From the NCBI GenBank assembly GCA_013824245.1, contig PNNN01000041.1:1-43593 (forward strand): a stretch of DNA of 43,593 nt. The letters are read 5' to 3'. This document shows, in pieces, positions 1 through 9,288 of the stretch; within the stretch, counting starts at the first letter, position 1; the number at the start of each line of letters is the position of its first letter. This DNA is from Chlorobiaceae bacterium (GTDB taxonomy: Bacteria; Bacteroidota; Ignavibacteria; UBA10030; SZUA-254). The translations under genes and the position numbers were made by a program. The notes beneath the pieces are model-generated. The model was not told the DNA's origin, made no database searches, and saw nothing but the letters and a program-made list of their open reading frames with translations.

Positions 1-210
1 AATCCCTTTAATAGTTCGAAGTTAATAATCATTGAGAATATTTAAAAAGTTTGTATATTAATTTTTAGTTAAACTCTTTACACTTGGGAATATCTATCAA
101 CTATGAAAATTATCTCATTAAAAATTATCATTCATGAGATATCAAAATATTAGTAAAAGGAGATAATGTTACTTATAATCCTTTAAAACAACTAACATCT
201 GGCATACAAA

Positions 211-240
211 TTGACACTTTTAATTCGGTCGAGTTTTAAT
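211..240 (+). promoter_or_regulatory. Predicted sigma70-type promoter upstream of ald
   Basis: TTGACA at 211-216 is followed after 18 bp by TTTAAT at 235-240, which would place the transcript start near 247 and give a leader of about 34 nt before the alanine dehydrogenase ATG. Read directly from sequence; not tested. The rest of 1-280 is AT-rich, with no gene or RNA that I can see. Confidence 0.5.
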
Positions 241-280
241 AATCACCTATTTTCGTTTAATCATTTTCATTGCTAATCTT

Positions 281-1396
281 ATGAACTTTGGCGTATTAAA
301 AGAAGATACTTCCCGCGAAAGACGTATTGCACTAACACCTGCGGGAGTCCAGTCGCTTGTGAGTGGCGGACACCAAGTCTATATTGAAAAAGATGCCGGA
401 CTTGCATCTCATTTTATAAATGAACAGTATGAAGCAATCGGAGCAAAAATTGTTTACACTCGCGATGAGATATTCGGCCGATCCGAAGTTGTACTGAAAG
501 TTTCTCCGCCCACCGTTGAAGAATGCGAACGACTCGAAGATGGAAAAACATTGATTTCATCTCTTCATCTTGTGGTTGGAAAAGAAAAAAAACTTGAATT
601 GCTTTTGAAAAAAAATGTATGCGCCATCGGGTACGAGTTGATAGAAGATCAAAACGGAGAATTGCCGATACTTCAGGTGATGAGTGAAATCGCAGGACAG
701 ATGGCAACGCAGGTAGCCGCACGTTATCTTGAAAGCAGCGCTAACGGGCGTGGCATAGTGATGGGTGGAATTACGGGCGTTCCGCCGGCAACAGTTTTAA
801 TTATCGGAGGCGGAACTGTAGGACATGCCGCGGCGCGAATTGCTTTTAGTTTAGGAGCCGAAGTTATATTACTTGATAAAGATTTAAGACGCATTCGCGC
901 TTTGGCAAACGAATTTAAATTTCGCATAGTAACAGCTATCGCAAACGAATACAATATCCGCAAGGTATTGCATTTTGCTGATGTTGTGATTGGTGCGGTA
1001 CTTATTAAAGCAGAACGCGCGCCTCATGTGGTAACTGAAGATATGGTAAAACTGATGAAACCCGGTTCTATTATAGTGGATGTTTCAATCGATCAGGGCG
1101 GATGTATTGAAACAAGCCGTCCGACTACGCTGGAGAATCCGACATACGTATTACATAATGTAATTCACTATTGTGTTCCCAACATGCCGGCAAATGTTTC
1201 GCGCACTGCAACCTATGGTTTGACTAACGCTTTGCTTCCATATCTTTTAAACATATCGCAATTGGGAATCCCCGATGCACTGGCAGAAGATGTTGGACTT
1301 GCAAAAGGTGTTTGCACATTCAAGGGGAAATGTACAAACGAACCGCTCGCTCGTCGGTTCGAGTTGAAACATTTTAACGTTCAATCACTATTGTGA
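281..1396 (+). CDS. ald: Alanine dehydrogenase
   Basis: Cytosolic NAD-dependent enzyme that interconverts L-alanine and pyruvate plus ammonia. The 371-residue length is normal for the family. The N-terminal catalytic half holds the expected substrate residues R15, K73 and H96. The central NAD-binding Rossmann fold begins with IIGGGTVG (about 174-181), and the acid/base aspartate lies in VDVSIDQGG (about D271). The related proton-translocating transhydrogenase alpha subunit is less likely, because the residue set and length fit alanine dehydrogenase and no PntB partner follows. The gene is first in a + strand run leading to a CoA-transferase and malic enzyme, so it probably feeds alanine nitrogen and carbon into the pyruvate pool, or disposes of pyruvate as alanine during fermentation. 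A TTGACA promoter lies 40-70 bp upstream. Confidence 0.93.
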   Translation: MNFGVLKEDTSRERRIALTPAGVQSLVSGGHQVYIEKDAGLASHFINEQYEAIGAKIVYTRDEIFGRSEVVLKVSPPTVEECERLEDGKTLISSLHLVVGKEKKLELLLKKNVCAIGYELIEDQNGELPILQVMSEIAGQMATQVAARYLESSANGRGIVMGGITGVPPATVLIIGGGTVGHAAARIAFSLGAEVILLDKDLRRIRALANEFKFRIVTAIANEYNIRKVLHFADVVIGAVLIKAERAPHVVTEDMVKLMKPGSIIVDVSIDQGGCIETSRPTTLENPTYVLHNVIHYCVPNMPANVSRTATYGLTNALLPYLLNISQLGIPDALAEDVGLAKGVCTFKGKCTNEPLARRFELKHFNVQSLL

Positions 1397-1441
1397 TTTG
1401 TTCGACTGTAATAATCTAAAAGAAAAATATTTTAAAAGAAT

Positions 1442-2746
1442 ATGAATTGGGTATATCAATATAAAGAAAAACTTACAACACCCGAACAAGCTGTTACTGC
1501 TGTAAAGAGCAACGACCATATTTTTATAAGCGGGAATGCCGCTACACCGTTCCAATTAATAGAGTCTCTTGCCGCCCGTAAAGATGAATTGAAGAGTGTA
1601 AAAGTAAATCATGTTCTGCTGATAGGTGAAGATCCGTTTACAAAGCCGGGGATGGAAAAACACTTCAGACATAACTCACTTTTTGTCGGTCCTGCAGATC
1701 GGCTTGCAATAAACGAAGGTCGTTCAGATTATGTGCCGGTTTTTCTGTTTGAGATTCCTGCTCTGTTCACAAAAAGAATTATTCCTCTCGATGTAGCCAT
1801 AATTCAGGTTTCGCCTCCCGACGAACATGGCTTTATGAGTTTTGGTGTTGAATGTCTGACATCCAAAGCCGCAGCCGAAAGCGCTAAAATTGTTATCGCT
1901 CAGGTAAACGAAAATATGCCTCGCACATTAGGAGATTCGTTTATACATATTTCGCGTATCCATAAAATCGTTGAGATATCAAAAGAATTACCTGAACTTC
2001 CGAGAAAACCACCTTCTGCCGTTGAACTTCAAATCGGGAAACATGTCGCGTCTCTTGTTGAGGATGGGGGGACACTTCAACTTGGCATCGGAGGAATTCC
2101 AGACGCAGTTCTTCAATCATTGATGGATAAAAGAGATTTAGGAATTCATACCGAGATGGTTTCGGATGGAATTGTAAAACTTATTGAAGCAGGAATCATC
2201 ACGAACAGTAAAAAAACGCTTCATCCCGGTAAAATAATCGCCACCTTTATATTTGGATCGAGACAATTATATTCGTTCGTCGATAACAATCCATTATTCG
2301 AAGTCCATCCGTGCGATTATACCAACGATCCGTTCATAGTTGCGAAGAACGAAAAAATGGTAGCTATAAATTCAGCCATCGAAGTTGATATCACCGGTCA
2401 GGTTTGCTCAGATTCTATTGGAACTAAAATTTATAGTGGATTTGGCGGCCAACTTGATTTTATTCGCGGAGCGGCTTATTCGAAAGGCGGAAAACCTATT
2501 ATCGCGCTTCCATCAACAACAAAAAAAGATACAGTTTCAAGGATAGTGTCGAAATTAAAATCGGGCGCGGGAGTTGTTACCACCCGCGCCGATGTTCATT
2601 ATGTAGTAACCGAATTCGGCATTGCCGAGCTTCACGGACGTAATATCCGTCAGCGTGCCAAAGCGTTAATCGATATTGCTCATCCGAAATTCCGTGAAGA
2701 ATTGGAGCGATATGCATTTGATCATAAATATACTTTACCTGTTTGA
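1442..2746 (+). CDS. Acetyl-CoA hydrolase/4-hydroxybutyrate CoA-transferase family protein
   Basis: Family I CoA-transferase of the acetyl-CoA hydrolase/4-hydroxybutyrate CoA-transferase group. It moves CoA between short acyl groups (acetate, propionate, butyrate or 4-hydroxybutyrate) through a glutamyl-CoA thioester. The predicted catalytic glutamate is E238 in GIHTEMVSDG, the same position as in the clostridial 4-hydroxybutyrate enzyme. The CoA-binding loop GIGGIPDAVL is at about 215-224, and the C-terminal signature GFGGQLDF followed by VTEFGIAELHG is present. The 434-residue length matches the family. It lies 45 bp after ald and 74 bp before malic enzyme, in the same direction. With a ferredoxin-dependent 2-oxoacid oxidoreductase downstream, a plausible role is releasing or activating the resulting acyl-CoA. 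The exact acid used cannot be told from sequence. Confidence 0.88.
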   Translation: MNWVYQYKEKLTTPEQAVTAVKSNDHIFISGNAATPFQLIESLAARKDELKSVKVNHVLLIGEDPFTKPGMEKHFRHNSLFVGPADRLAINEGRSDYVPVFLFEIPALFTKRIIPLDVAIIQVSPPDEHGFMSFGVECLTSKAAAESAKIVIAQVNENMPRTLGDSFIHISRIHKIVEISKELPELPRKPPSAVELQIGKHVASLVEDGGTLQLGIGGIPDAVLQSLMDKRDLGIHTEMVSDGIVKLIEAGIITNSKKTLHPGKIIATFIFGSRQLYSFVDNNPLFEVHPCDYTNDPFIVAKNEKMVAINSAIEVDITGQVCSDSIGTKIYSGFGGQLDFIRGAAYSKGGKPIIALPSTTKKDTVSRIVSKLKSGAGVVTTRADVHYVVTEFGIAELHGRNIRQRAKALIDIAHPKFREELERYAFDHKYTLPV

Positions 2747-2820
2747 GAAAAGTTTTTCATAAAAGTATTCAGCCGTTTCAAATAAAAAACTGAGACTATC
2801 ATAAATTAGGAATTATCACC

Positions 2821-5073
2821 ATGTTAAAAAAACAAGATGCACTCGATTATCATTCGCAGGGCCGCAGGGGAAAGATAGAAGTAGTTTCCACTAAGCCATG
2901 CGCAACCCAACGCGATCTCTCACTGGCATATTCGCCGGGTGTTGCAGAACCGTGTCTCGAAATAGAAAAAAATCCGGAAGATGCTTACCTTTATACAGCC
3001 AAAGGAAACCTTGTCGCTGTTATTAGTAATGGAACCGCTGTATTAGGATTAGGTGATATTGGTGCTCTTGCCGGTAAACCGGTAATGGAAGGAAAAGGAG
3101 TATTATTTAAAACTTTCGCAGATGTCGATGTTTTTGATATCGAGCTTGAATCCCACGATCCAAAAGAAATAATTAAAGCTATAAAACTTCTTGAGCCGAC
3201 ATTTGGTGGAATAAATTTGGAAGATATAAAAGCACCCGAGTGTTTCGAAATCGAAGAAGAATTAAAAAAGATAATGAATATTCCTGTCTTCCACGACGAT
3301 CAACATGGAACTGCAATTATCAGCGGCGCAGCTTTGCTAAACGCTCTCGAAATTGTTGGAAAAAAGATCTCGGATGTTAGAGTTGTTTTCAGCGGTGCCG
3401 GTGCGTCGGGTATTGCATGTGCAAAATTCTATGAAACTCTCGGTGTAAAACGGAGTAATATCCGGCTCGTCGATACTAAAGGAGTGGTATTTAAAGGTCG
3501 AACAGAGGGGATGAATAAATACAAAGAATATTTCGCAGTCGATACAAACGATAGAACACTTGCCGATGCTATGAAAGGTGCGGATGTCTTTTGCGGCGTA
3601 TCTGTAAAAGATTTAGTGACGAAAGATATGGTTCGATCGATGGCAGATAATCCGATCGTATTCGCAATGGCAAACCCCGATCCCGAAATTACTTACCCCG
3701 ATGCAATTGATGCCCGAAAAGATATAATCATGGGAACAGGTCGTTCCGATTATCCGAATCAGGTTAATAATGTACTGGGATTCCCATTCATATTCCGGGG
3801 GGCTTTAGATGTAAGAGCAACCCAAATAAACGATCAAATGAAAGTAGCCGCGGCGATGGCTTTGGCGAAACTTGCAAAAGAGGATGTCCCCGATTCGGTT
3901 GTTCGCGCATATGGTGGTAAGAAAATTGAATTCGGCAGAGAATATATTATCCCAAAACCTCTCGATCCCCGCGTTCTGATGTGGGAAGCACCGGCTGTAG
4001 CGAAAGCTGCAATGGAAACAGGAGTCGCCCGTGTTCAAATAAAAAATATGGAAGAATACAAAGATCAACTCGAAGCACGCCTTGGAAAATCGCGCGAGGT
4101 GATGAGAGTGTTCATTCATCAGGCGCGAAAATCACCAAAGAAAATTGTATTCCCGGAAGGAGAAGAAACAAAAATTCTTCGTGCCGCGCAGATGGTTATA
4201 GATGAAGGCATTGCACACCCGATTCTTCTTGGAGATCCCAAAATAATTGAGCAAAAAGCTAAAGATATGTCAATCGATATGAGCGGAATCGAAGTGGTTA
4301 ATCCGCTTGCGTCGCCAAAGTATAAAGATTATGTCGGCAAGTTCTATGAATATCGAAAAAGAAGAGGAATAACACGCTTCGATGCTGAACGGTTAATGAA
4401 GATAGAAAATTATTATGGTATGATGATGGTGCGCGAAGGTGATGCCGATGGGTTGATATCCGGATTGACACAGCACTACCCTGATACTGTTCGACCTGCA
4501 CTTCAAATAATCGGTCATAAGGAAGGCACAGACGTGGTTGCCGGTTTGTATATGTTGATCTTTAAGAATAAAATCTTTTTCATCGCGGATGCTACTGTGA
4601 ATATCGATCCAGATTCGGAACAGCTTGCGCAGATTGCCATACTCACTGCAGAAAAAGTTCGTCAGTACGATGTTGAACCAAGGATAGCAATGTTGTCTTT
4701 CAGTAACTTTGGCAGCACTCATCATCCGATGTCTGATAAAGTACGGAAAGCAGTCGAGATAGTAAAGCAGCGTATGCCTAAACTGATGATTGATGGTGAG
4801 ATGCAAGCTGATACCGCAGTATCGCCGGAAATAATCAGTGAAATTTATCCGTTCAGCAGTCTCAAAGGCGGAGCCAATGTGCTCATTTGTCCCGGACTCA
4901 CATCAGCCAACATCGCATATAAACTTTTAGCACACTTAGGCGGTGCCACAGCCGTAGGACCGATTCTTATGGGAATTAAAAAACCGGTTTATCTATTAAT
5001 TCCGGGTAATGATGTTTCCGATATCGTAAATATCACTGCGATGGCAGTGAAGGATGCACAATTAACAGATTAA
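2821..5073 (+). CDS. maeB: NADP-dependent malic enzyme with C-terminal phosphotransacetylase-like domain
   Basis: Oxidative decarboxylation of malate to pyruvate with NAD(P)+. The 750-residue two-domain layout is typical of MaeB. The malic enzyme part occupies roughly residues 1-420, with [11 protein letters not shown] (71-81), the metal/substrate region NLEDI (132-136), HDDQHGTAI (158-166) and a second nucleotide-binding loop [10 protein letters not shown] (about 188-197). From about residue 435 to the end there is a phosphate acetyltransferase-like domain, which in MaeB proteins is regulatory (acetyl-CoA sensing) rather than clearly catalytic. It is followed after 37 bp by the oxidoreductase operon, so it probably supplies pyruvate and reducing power to the same network. 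Several long antisense frames inside it are shadows. Confidence 0.94.
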   Translation: MLKKQDALDYHSQGRRGKIEVVSTKPCATQRDLSLAYSPGVAEPCLEIEKNPEDAYLYTAKGNLVAVISNGTAVLGLGDIGALAGKPVMEGKGVLFKTFADVDVFDIELESHDPKEIIKAIKLLEPTFGGINLEDIKAPECFEIEEELKKIMNIPVFHDDQHGTAIISGAALLNALEIVGKKISDVRVVFSGAGASGIACAKFYETLGVKRSNIRLVDTKGVVFKGRTEGMNKYKEYFAVDTNDRTLADAMKGADVFCGVSVKDLVTKDMVRSMADNPIVFAMANPDPEITYPDAIDARKDIIMGTGRSDYPNQVNNVLGFPFIFRGALDVRATQINDQMKVAAAMALAKLAKEDVPDSVVRAYGGKKIEFGREYIIPKPLDPRVLMWEAPAVAKAAMETGVARVQIKNMEEYKDQLEARLGKSREVMRVFIHQARKSPKKIVFPEGEETKILRAAQMVIDEGIAHPILLGDPKIIEQKAKDMSIDMSGIEVVNPLASPKYKDYVGKFYEYRKRRGITRFDAERLMKIENYYGMMMVREGDADGLISGLTQHYPDTVRPALQIIGHKEGTDVVAGLYMLIFKNKIFFIADATVNIDPDSEQLAQIAILTAEKVRQYDVEPRIAMLSFSNFGSTHHPMSDKVRKAVEIVKQRMPKLMIDGEMQADTAVSPEIISEIYPFSSLKGGANVLICPGLTSANIAYKLLAHLGGATAVGPILMGIKKPVYLLIPGNDVSDIVNITAMAVKDAQLTD

Positions 5074-5110
5074 AGAAAACGAAAAGATAATCATCAATCA
5101 GAGGTAATTC

Positions 5111-5437
5111 ATGGCAGTTCGAGGAACAGTCAAAGTTGACATTGAGACGTGTAAGGGGTGCGAGCTTTGTGTAGAAGCTTGTCCGCAAGACACGCTCGCA
5201 ATGTCGAAAGAAATAAATAATAATGGTTACCACTACGCGGTAACCATTCAAGATAATTGCACAGGATGTGTTAATTGCGCATTGGTTTGTCCCGATGCAG
5301 TCATAACGGTTTACCGATCTTCTGCAAAGAAAAAAGATAAAGAAGCGGTAGCTGTAATCTCGAATGTTAAAGGCGATCTAAGAGTTACAATCGATAACCC
5401 GAATGTTGCCGGCGGGGTAGGAGGGATTGACGTATGA
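5111..5437 (+). CDS. 2-oxoacid:ferredoxin oxidoreductase, 4Fe-4S (delta) subunit
   Basis: Small electron-transfer subunit of a 2-oxoacid:ferredoxin oxidoreductase. Two bacterial-ferredoxin motifs are complete: C14-x2-C17-x2-C20-x3-C24-P and C50-x2-C53-x2-C56-x3-C60-P, enough for two [4Fe-4S] clusters that pass electrons from the thiamine-diphosphate centre to ferredoxin. The 108-residue length is usual; the last 40 residues form a charged then glycine-rich tail. An AGAGG-like ribosome binding site lies just upstream of the ATG. The stop overlaps the next start in an ATGA junction, so it should be translationally coupled to the alpha subunit. Equivalent names in other organisms are KorD/VorD/OorD. 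Confidence 0.92.
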   Translation: MAVRGTVKVDIETCKGCELCVEACPQDTLAMSKEINNNGYHYAVTIQDNCTGCVNCALVCPDAVITVYRSSAKKKDKEAVAVISNVKGDLRVTIDNPNVAGGVGGIDV

Positions 5438-6516
5438 GTGAAATACGATTAATGAAAGGAAACGAAGCAACTGCTGAAGCATCGATCCGTGCCGGATGCG
5501 ATGCCTATTTCGGTTATCCGATCACTCCACAATCCGAAATCATCGAATATTTGTCAGACCAAGGGCGAAAACGCGGAATGATTGTTATGCAGGTGGAAAG
5601 TGAAGTTGCGGCAATCAACATGATATACGGAGCCGCCGGCGCCGGCGCTCGTGCAATGACAACATCGTCCAGCCCCGGAATCAGTCTCATGCAGGAAGGA
5701 ATATCCTATATCGCATGTGCTGAGTTACCTTGTCTTCTCATGAATGTTAATCGTGGAGGACCCGGTTTAGGAACTATTCAACCTTCACAGGGAGATTATT
5801 TTCAATCGGTGAAAGGCGGAGGTCATGGCGATTATCATCTCATAGTCCTCGCGCCTGCAAGCGTTCAAGAAATGGCTGACTTTGTTTATCTCGGCTTCGA
5901 TCTCGCAGATAAGTATCGAAATCCGGTTCTTCTCCTCACCGATGGCGCTTTAGGTCAGATGATGGAAAAAGTTATTTTCCCAGACTACGACCCCAAAGCT
6001 CATAAACTTCCGAAACCATGGGCAACAGTTGGGAAGAATAGTAACCGACCTCCAAACGTTATAACATCACTTCATCTCCACTCTGATGAAATGGAGAAGA
6101 TCAATCTTCGACTTCAGGAAAAATATCGGAAGATAGAAGCGAATGAAGTTAGGTACGAATTGATGAACACCGAAGGTGCCGACGTAGTGATGATTGCTTA
6201 TGGGTTAACGGCAAGAATTTGCCAGCGCGTTATTGAACTTGGTATGCAATCTGGCCTGAATGTCGGTTTAATGCGTCCAATTACGCTCTATCCGTACCCT
6301 TATGAAATTCTTGCGAAACTATCAGAACAGGTAAACGGTTTTTTTGTAGTCGAAATGAATGCCGGTCAGATGGTTGAAGATGTTCGGTTAGGTGTAAACG
6401 GAAAAGTGCCTGTCGGTTTTTATGGTAGAATGGGCGGGGTAATTCCTACCGCCGAAGAAATTCTACATAGTTTACAACTATTTATGAAAAGTATTGCTGT
6501 GAAGGAGAAAGTATAA
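5434..6516 (+). CDS. vorB: 2-oxoacid:ferredoxin oxidoreductase, alpha subunit (VorB/KorA type)
   Basis: Alpha subunit with the pyrimidine-binding half of the thiamine-diphosphate site. Recognisable blocks are [16 protein letters not shown] near the N-terminus, [10 protein letters not shown] (residues about 27-36), the conserved ESEVAAINM glutamate region, and the long GGPGLG...QGDYFQ...GGGHGDY segment that is characteristic of the group annotated as 3-methyl-2-oxobutanoate (branched-chain) dehydrogenase VorB. 2-Oxoglutarate oxidoreductase alpha subunits are close relatives, so the substrate may be a branched 2-oxoacid, 2-oxobutyrate or 2-oxoglutarate. Its start overlaps the ferredoxin subunit stop, and the beta gene begins 1 nt after its stop. 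Length 360 is typical. Confidence 0.9.
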   Translation: MSEIRLMKGNEATAEASIRAGCDAYFGYPITPQSEIIEYLSDQGRKRGMIVMQVESEVAAINMIYGAAGAGARAMTTSSSPGISLMQEGISYIACAELPCLLMNVNRGGPGLGTIQPSQGDYFQSVKGGGHGDYHLIVLAPASVQEMADFVYLGFDLADKYRNPVLLLTDGALGQMMEKVIFPDYDPKAHKLPKPWATVGKNSNRPPNVITSLHLHSDEMEKINLRLQEKYRKIEANEVRYELMNTEGADVVMIAYGLTARICQRVIELGMQSGLNVGLMRPITLYPYPYEILAKLSEQVNGFFVVEMNAGQMVEDVRLGVNGKVPVGFYGRMGGVIPTAEEILHSLQLFMKSIAVKEKV

Positions 6517-6517
6517 T

Positions 6518-7339
6518 ATGTCTGAAATTCAAGTTCCAACAAACGGCATGGAAGTAGTTTGGGAAAAACCGAAAACCTTAACTGACACGAGAATGCATTA
6601 CTGCCCCGGTTGTGGGCATGGAGTTGTTCATAAAGTTTTAATGGAGGTGATCGCTGATCTCGGGATTCAAGATAAAACTATTGGTGTTGCACCTGTGGGT
6701 TGCTCGGTTATCTCGTACAATTATATGAACATCGATATGCAGGAAGCAGCTCACGGGCGTGCAACAGCGGTAGCGACCGGTATAAAGCGGGTTCTCCCCG
6801 ATAAACTCGTATTCACATATCAAGGCGACGGCGATCTTGCAGCAATTGGAACGGCAGAAACTATTCACGCATGCAATCGCGGCGAAAATTTCTTGATCAT
6901 TTTCATCAACAATGCTATTTACGGAATGACCGGAGGGCAAATGGCTCCTACTTCACTCCTCGGCATGGTTACTAGCACAACACCCGAAGGGCGGCAAGTT
7001 GAAACTCAGGGATTTCCGATAAAGATTACCGAGATGGTAGCAACATTGCCCGGTACTTATTATATCACGCGTCAATCGGTGCATAATCCCACAGCGGTCA
7101 GGTATTTAAAGAAAGCAGTGGAAAAAGCATTCAAACACCAACTCGATAAAAAAGGAACATGTTTAATCGAAGTTGTTTCAAACTGTCCATCGGGTTGGAA
7201 AATGAATCCGGTTGAAGCCAATAAATGGCTCGAACAAAATATGTTTCCCATGTATTCTCCGGGTGACATAAAAATTGAGGGAAAACTTGTCGAGAAGAAA
7301 CCAACAACCACACCCGATAAGAAGGAGACAAAATTATGA
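6518..7339 (+). CDS. 2-oxoacid:ferredoxin oxidoreductase, beta subunit (thiamine-diphosphate binding)
   Basis: Carries the thiamine-diphosphate/Mg binding half of the enzyme. The motif begins at GDGDLAAIG (103-111) and ends around the conserved N131-N132-x-IYGMTGGQ, the classic GDG-to-NN spacing. The N-terminal CPGCGHG (29-35) is the conserved cysteine motif of KorB/VorA-like beta subunits. Length 273 is in range. The C-terminus (EKKPTTTPDKKETKL) is a short lysine-rich tail with no recognised role. Its stop codon overlaps the start of the gamma subunit gene (ATGA), so all four subunits should be made from one transcript. Confidence 0.93.
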   Translation: MSEIQVPTNGMEVVWEKPKTLTDTRMHYCPGCGHGVVHKVLMEVIADLGIQDKTIGVAPVGCSVISYNYMNIDMQEAAHGRATAVATGIKRVLPDKLVFTYQGDGDLAAIGTAETIHACNRGENFLIIFINNAIYGMTGGQMAPTSLLGMVTSTTPEGRQVETQGFPIKITEMVATLPGTYYITRQSVHNPTAVRYLKKAVEKAFKHQLDKKGTCLIEVVSNCPSGWKMNPVEANKWLEQNMFPMYSPGDIKIEGKLVEKKPTTTPDKKETKL

Positions 7340-7893
7340 CCCACGAAATTTTATTTGCCGGATTTGGCGGGCAAGGGATCCTCTCGATGGGGATGACACT
7401 TGCATATGCAGGCATCATTGAGGGGAAAGAAGTTACATGGATGCCTTCATACGGTCCCGAAATGCGAGGCGGAACGGCAAACTGCATCGTGATTGTATCC
7501 GATAAACGAATCAGTTCTCCAATCGTCGGTAAATTCGATGCACTTATCGCCATGAATCAACCATCACTCGATAAGTTCGAGAAAGCAGTGAAGCCGAACG
7601 GAATCATCATGTACGATAGCGGGAATATCATCGTTCCCCCTACACGCACAGATATAACAATTGCAGCAGTTCCGGTTGAAACCGAAGCGTTAAAACTTAA
7701 CAATCTTAAAGTTAGAAATATGATTATGGTCGGCGCCTTCTTAAGCGTTTGTCAAGTTGTGGAAACCGGAACAGTTGTAAAAGCGCTGTCAAAGGTACTG
7801 CCCGATCGTTATCACCATATGTTAAAAATAAATCAAGAAGCACTCGAACGCGGAGAAAAAATTGTAATCGAAGCGGCAACGCCATTGGCTTAA
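7336..7893 (+). CDS. 2-oxoacid:ferredoxin oxidoreductase, gamma subunit
   Basis: Gamma subunit, thought to bind coenzyme A in this enzyme family. It starts with the typical glycine-rich EILFAGFGGQGILSMG segment and has the conserved SYGPEMRGGTANC block (about residues 38-50), followed by a DALIAMNQPSLDKF stretch that is seen in KorC/VorC proteins. The 185-residue length is usual. The four-gene order delta-alpha-beta-gamma with overlapping or 1-nt junctions defines a complete operon. The reaction is 2-oxoacid + CoA + oxidised ferredoxin to acyl-CoA + CO2 + reduced ferredoxin, in the cytosol. This oxygen-sensitive chemistry points to an anaerobic or microaerobic lifestyle. Confidence 0.92.
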   Translation: MTHEILFAGFGGQGILSMGMTLAYAGIIEGKEVTWMPSYGPEMRGGTANCIVIVSDKRISSPIVGKFDALIAMNQPSLDKFEKAVKPNGIIMYDSGNIIVPPTRTDITIAAVPVETEALKLNNLKVRNMIMVGAFLSVCQVVETGTVVKALSKVLPDRYHHMLKINQEALERGEKIVIEAATPLA

Positions 7894-7906
7894 TGGAGAT
7901 CGAATT

Positions 7907-8164
7907 ATGAAAAAAGATGTTGAATGTGCTCACTCTTGTAAAGGATTTTGTAACGCACTGGAAATAGCAACTCTGCACGAAAAGGAAGCGATTTTTCATT
8001 ACGATTCGCTGAGAGATGAATGTAATTATCCAGATGTTAAAGCGATATTAAATGAGTTGATAATTCAGCGCCAGAAGACTATCCGTTTACTTGAAGAAGC
8101 GAAGGTCTTATTAAAATCGAAGTTCGAAATCCTGGATCAAATACAGGATGGGTTTAAAAGCTAA
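7907..8164 (+). CDS. Small Cys-rich, two-helix hypothetical protein (ferritin-like fragment?)
   Basis: An 85-residue protein that I do not recognise as a named family. It starts with a C7-x3-C11-x3-C15 cluster, then two predicted long amphipathic helices: about 16-36 with an E25-x-E27-x4-Y32 pattern, and 43-68 rich in Leu/Ile/Lys/Glu. The first helix resembles helix 1 of rubrerythrin/ferritin-like proteins, but the partner E-x2-H metal motif is missing from the second helix, so metal binding would have to be different. It sits 13 bp after the oxidoreductase gamma gene with a GGAG ribosome binding site, so it is the fifth gene of that operon, and a strong terminator follows. An accessory, redox or cluster-related role is only a guess. 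Confidence 0.7.
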   Translation: MKKDVECAHSCKGFCNALEIATLHEKEAIFHYDSLRDECNYPDVKAILNELIIQRQKTIRLLEEAKVLLKSKFEILDQIQDGFKS

Positions 8165-8177
8165 TTAACTTTATTGA

Positions 8178-8218
8178 AAAATGGATAGGTTTATTAATCG
8201 ATCTATCCATTTTATCTG
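8178..8218 (+). terminator. Intrinsic terminator of the oxidoreductase operon
   Basis: AAAATGGATAG (8178-8188) pairs perfectly with CTATCCATTTT (8203-8213) around a 14-nt loop. The U-rich 3' arm and the A-rich 5' arm make it likely to stop transcription from either side. It begins about 14 nt after the stop of the small Cys-rich gene and separates that operon from the radical-SAM-like gene. Confidence 0.75.
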
Positions 8219-8284
8219 ACGCTTTACCGATTTAAATGATGCTGACGTCATAATGCAATTAAAAGTATAACCAAGAGCATTGAA

Positions 8285-9274
8285 ATGCAGATGCATTCAA
8301 ATACTTCACAATCGCGAAACGATTTCCGTCCACGGATGATCGTTTGGCAGCTAACCGGTAAAGGTGCTCTGGACAATTTGCACGACAAATTGCTCAATCA
8401 GCATGAATGCCTTTGCATTATCGATAGTATTGCCCGCCTGTCAAAGCCGATCATAGTCTTGAATGGTGATTCCCTCATAGATCGACCCGACTTGCATGAA
8501 ATAATTGAATACGGAAACGAGTTGGACTTGAAGATGATAGCGGAGGTACATCCGGAGGAAATAACCGAAGACTTACTTGTTAAATTTAAATCATTCGGTC
8601 CCAAAACATTTCGACTTGTACTGAACAATCATATTGTTGAAGATATAGAATCGAGATATCAGGTAACCCCCGCATTTCAATCGCTTGAACGCGCAGTAGA
8701 TTTATTGCGTGCTAATCAATACGAACTTCATTTTAGCTATCTGGTTACAAAACCCAATCTTCGAAATCTCGCATTTAATATAGATTATGCTTTCAGGAAG
8801 AACGGTCGTGGTTTGTATTGTCACCTCCGTTTCGAGAAAAGTGTTCAAGAAGTGACTGTGCTTGATGATGAGATACAATCGCTTGATGAGTTCATCACGA
8901 AGATATCGGATTTAAAATTCAGTCTCCCGAATAACATGTATTTATCACCGCAATGTGTTAGATATCTACCGTTTCCGGTTGAAGAACAAAGCGATTTTGA
9001 TTTTTCCGATCTTAGACACCCTCGTTGGATTCACCATTGCCTCGCGGGAAAAACGTATGCTTTCATAGACGAGGTGGGAAAAGTTTTTATTTGCAGCGGC
9101 ATGTGTAAAGAATGCGGTGATTTGAGAGAAGAAAATTACGATTTCAAATCAATCTGGATAAATTCAGAAATCATGCAATTATTGCGCGATCATCCACGTT
9201 CTTGTGTTCAAACACGCCTTCTCTTGAAAAAGAATAGAGGAATTCCGGTTCAACAATTAGATATATTGGAATAA
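8285..9274 (+). CDS. Radical-SAM-like protein lacking the cluster motif, with C-terminal SPASM-like cysteines
   Basis: A 329-residue protein with the outline of a radical SAM/SPASM enzyme but without its catalytic heart. The first strand, RMIVWQLTGKG (17-27), aligns with the usual strand leading into CxxxCxxC, but no cysteines follow at the right place. The GGEP block is replaced by LNGDSLIDRPDL (59-70). The middle has the alternating pattern of a TIM-type barrel. Near the C-terminus there is a SPASM-like pattern: C252, then AFIDEVGKVFIC (to C270), C274, C277 and C307, with a conserved-looking IW before the last. It may therefore still bind an auxiliary Fe-S or zinc centre. It lies between the oxidoreductase operon and a methionine gamma-lyase-like gene that follows after 14 bp. 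Function unknown; a non-catalytic partner or peptide-binding protein is possible. Confidence 0.75.
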   Translation: MQMHSNTSQSRNDFRPRMIVWQLTGKGALDNLHDKLLNQHECLCIIDSIARLSKPIIVLNGDSLIDRPDLHEIIEYGNELDLKMIAEVHPEEITEDLLVKFKSFGPKTFRLVLNNHIVEDIESRYQVTPAFQSLERAVDLLRANQYELHFSYLVTKPNLRNLAFNIDYAFRKNGRGLYCHLRFEKSVQEVTVLDDEIQSLDEFITKISDLKFSLPNNMYLSPQCVRYLPFPVEEQSDFDFSDLRHPRWIHHCLAGKTYAFIDEVGKVFICSGMCKECGDLREENYDFKSIWINSEIMQLLRDHPRSCVQTRLLLKKNRGIPVQQLDILE

Positions 9275-9288
9275 TCAGCAGGTAACTT

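Noticed and set aside
281-1396. Transhydrogenase alpha subunit (PntA) instead of alanine dehydrogenase
   Set aside because: R15, K73, H96 and the D271 region match alanine dehydrogenase, and no PntB-like gene is adjacent.
4393-4806. Long minus-strand open frame opposite maeB
   Set aside because: It lies wholly inside the strongly supported malic enzyme gene, has a composition of His/Cys-rich shadow translation and no recognisable domain.
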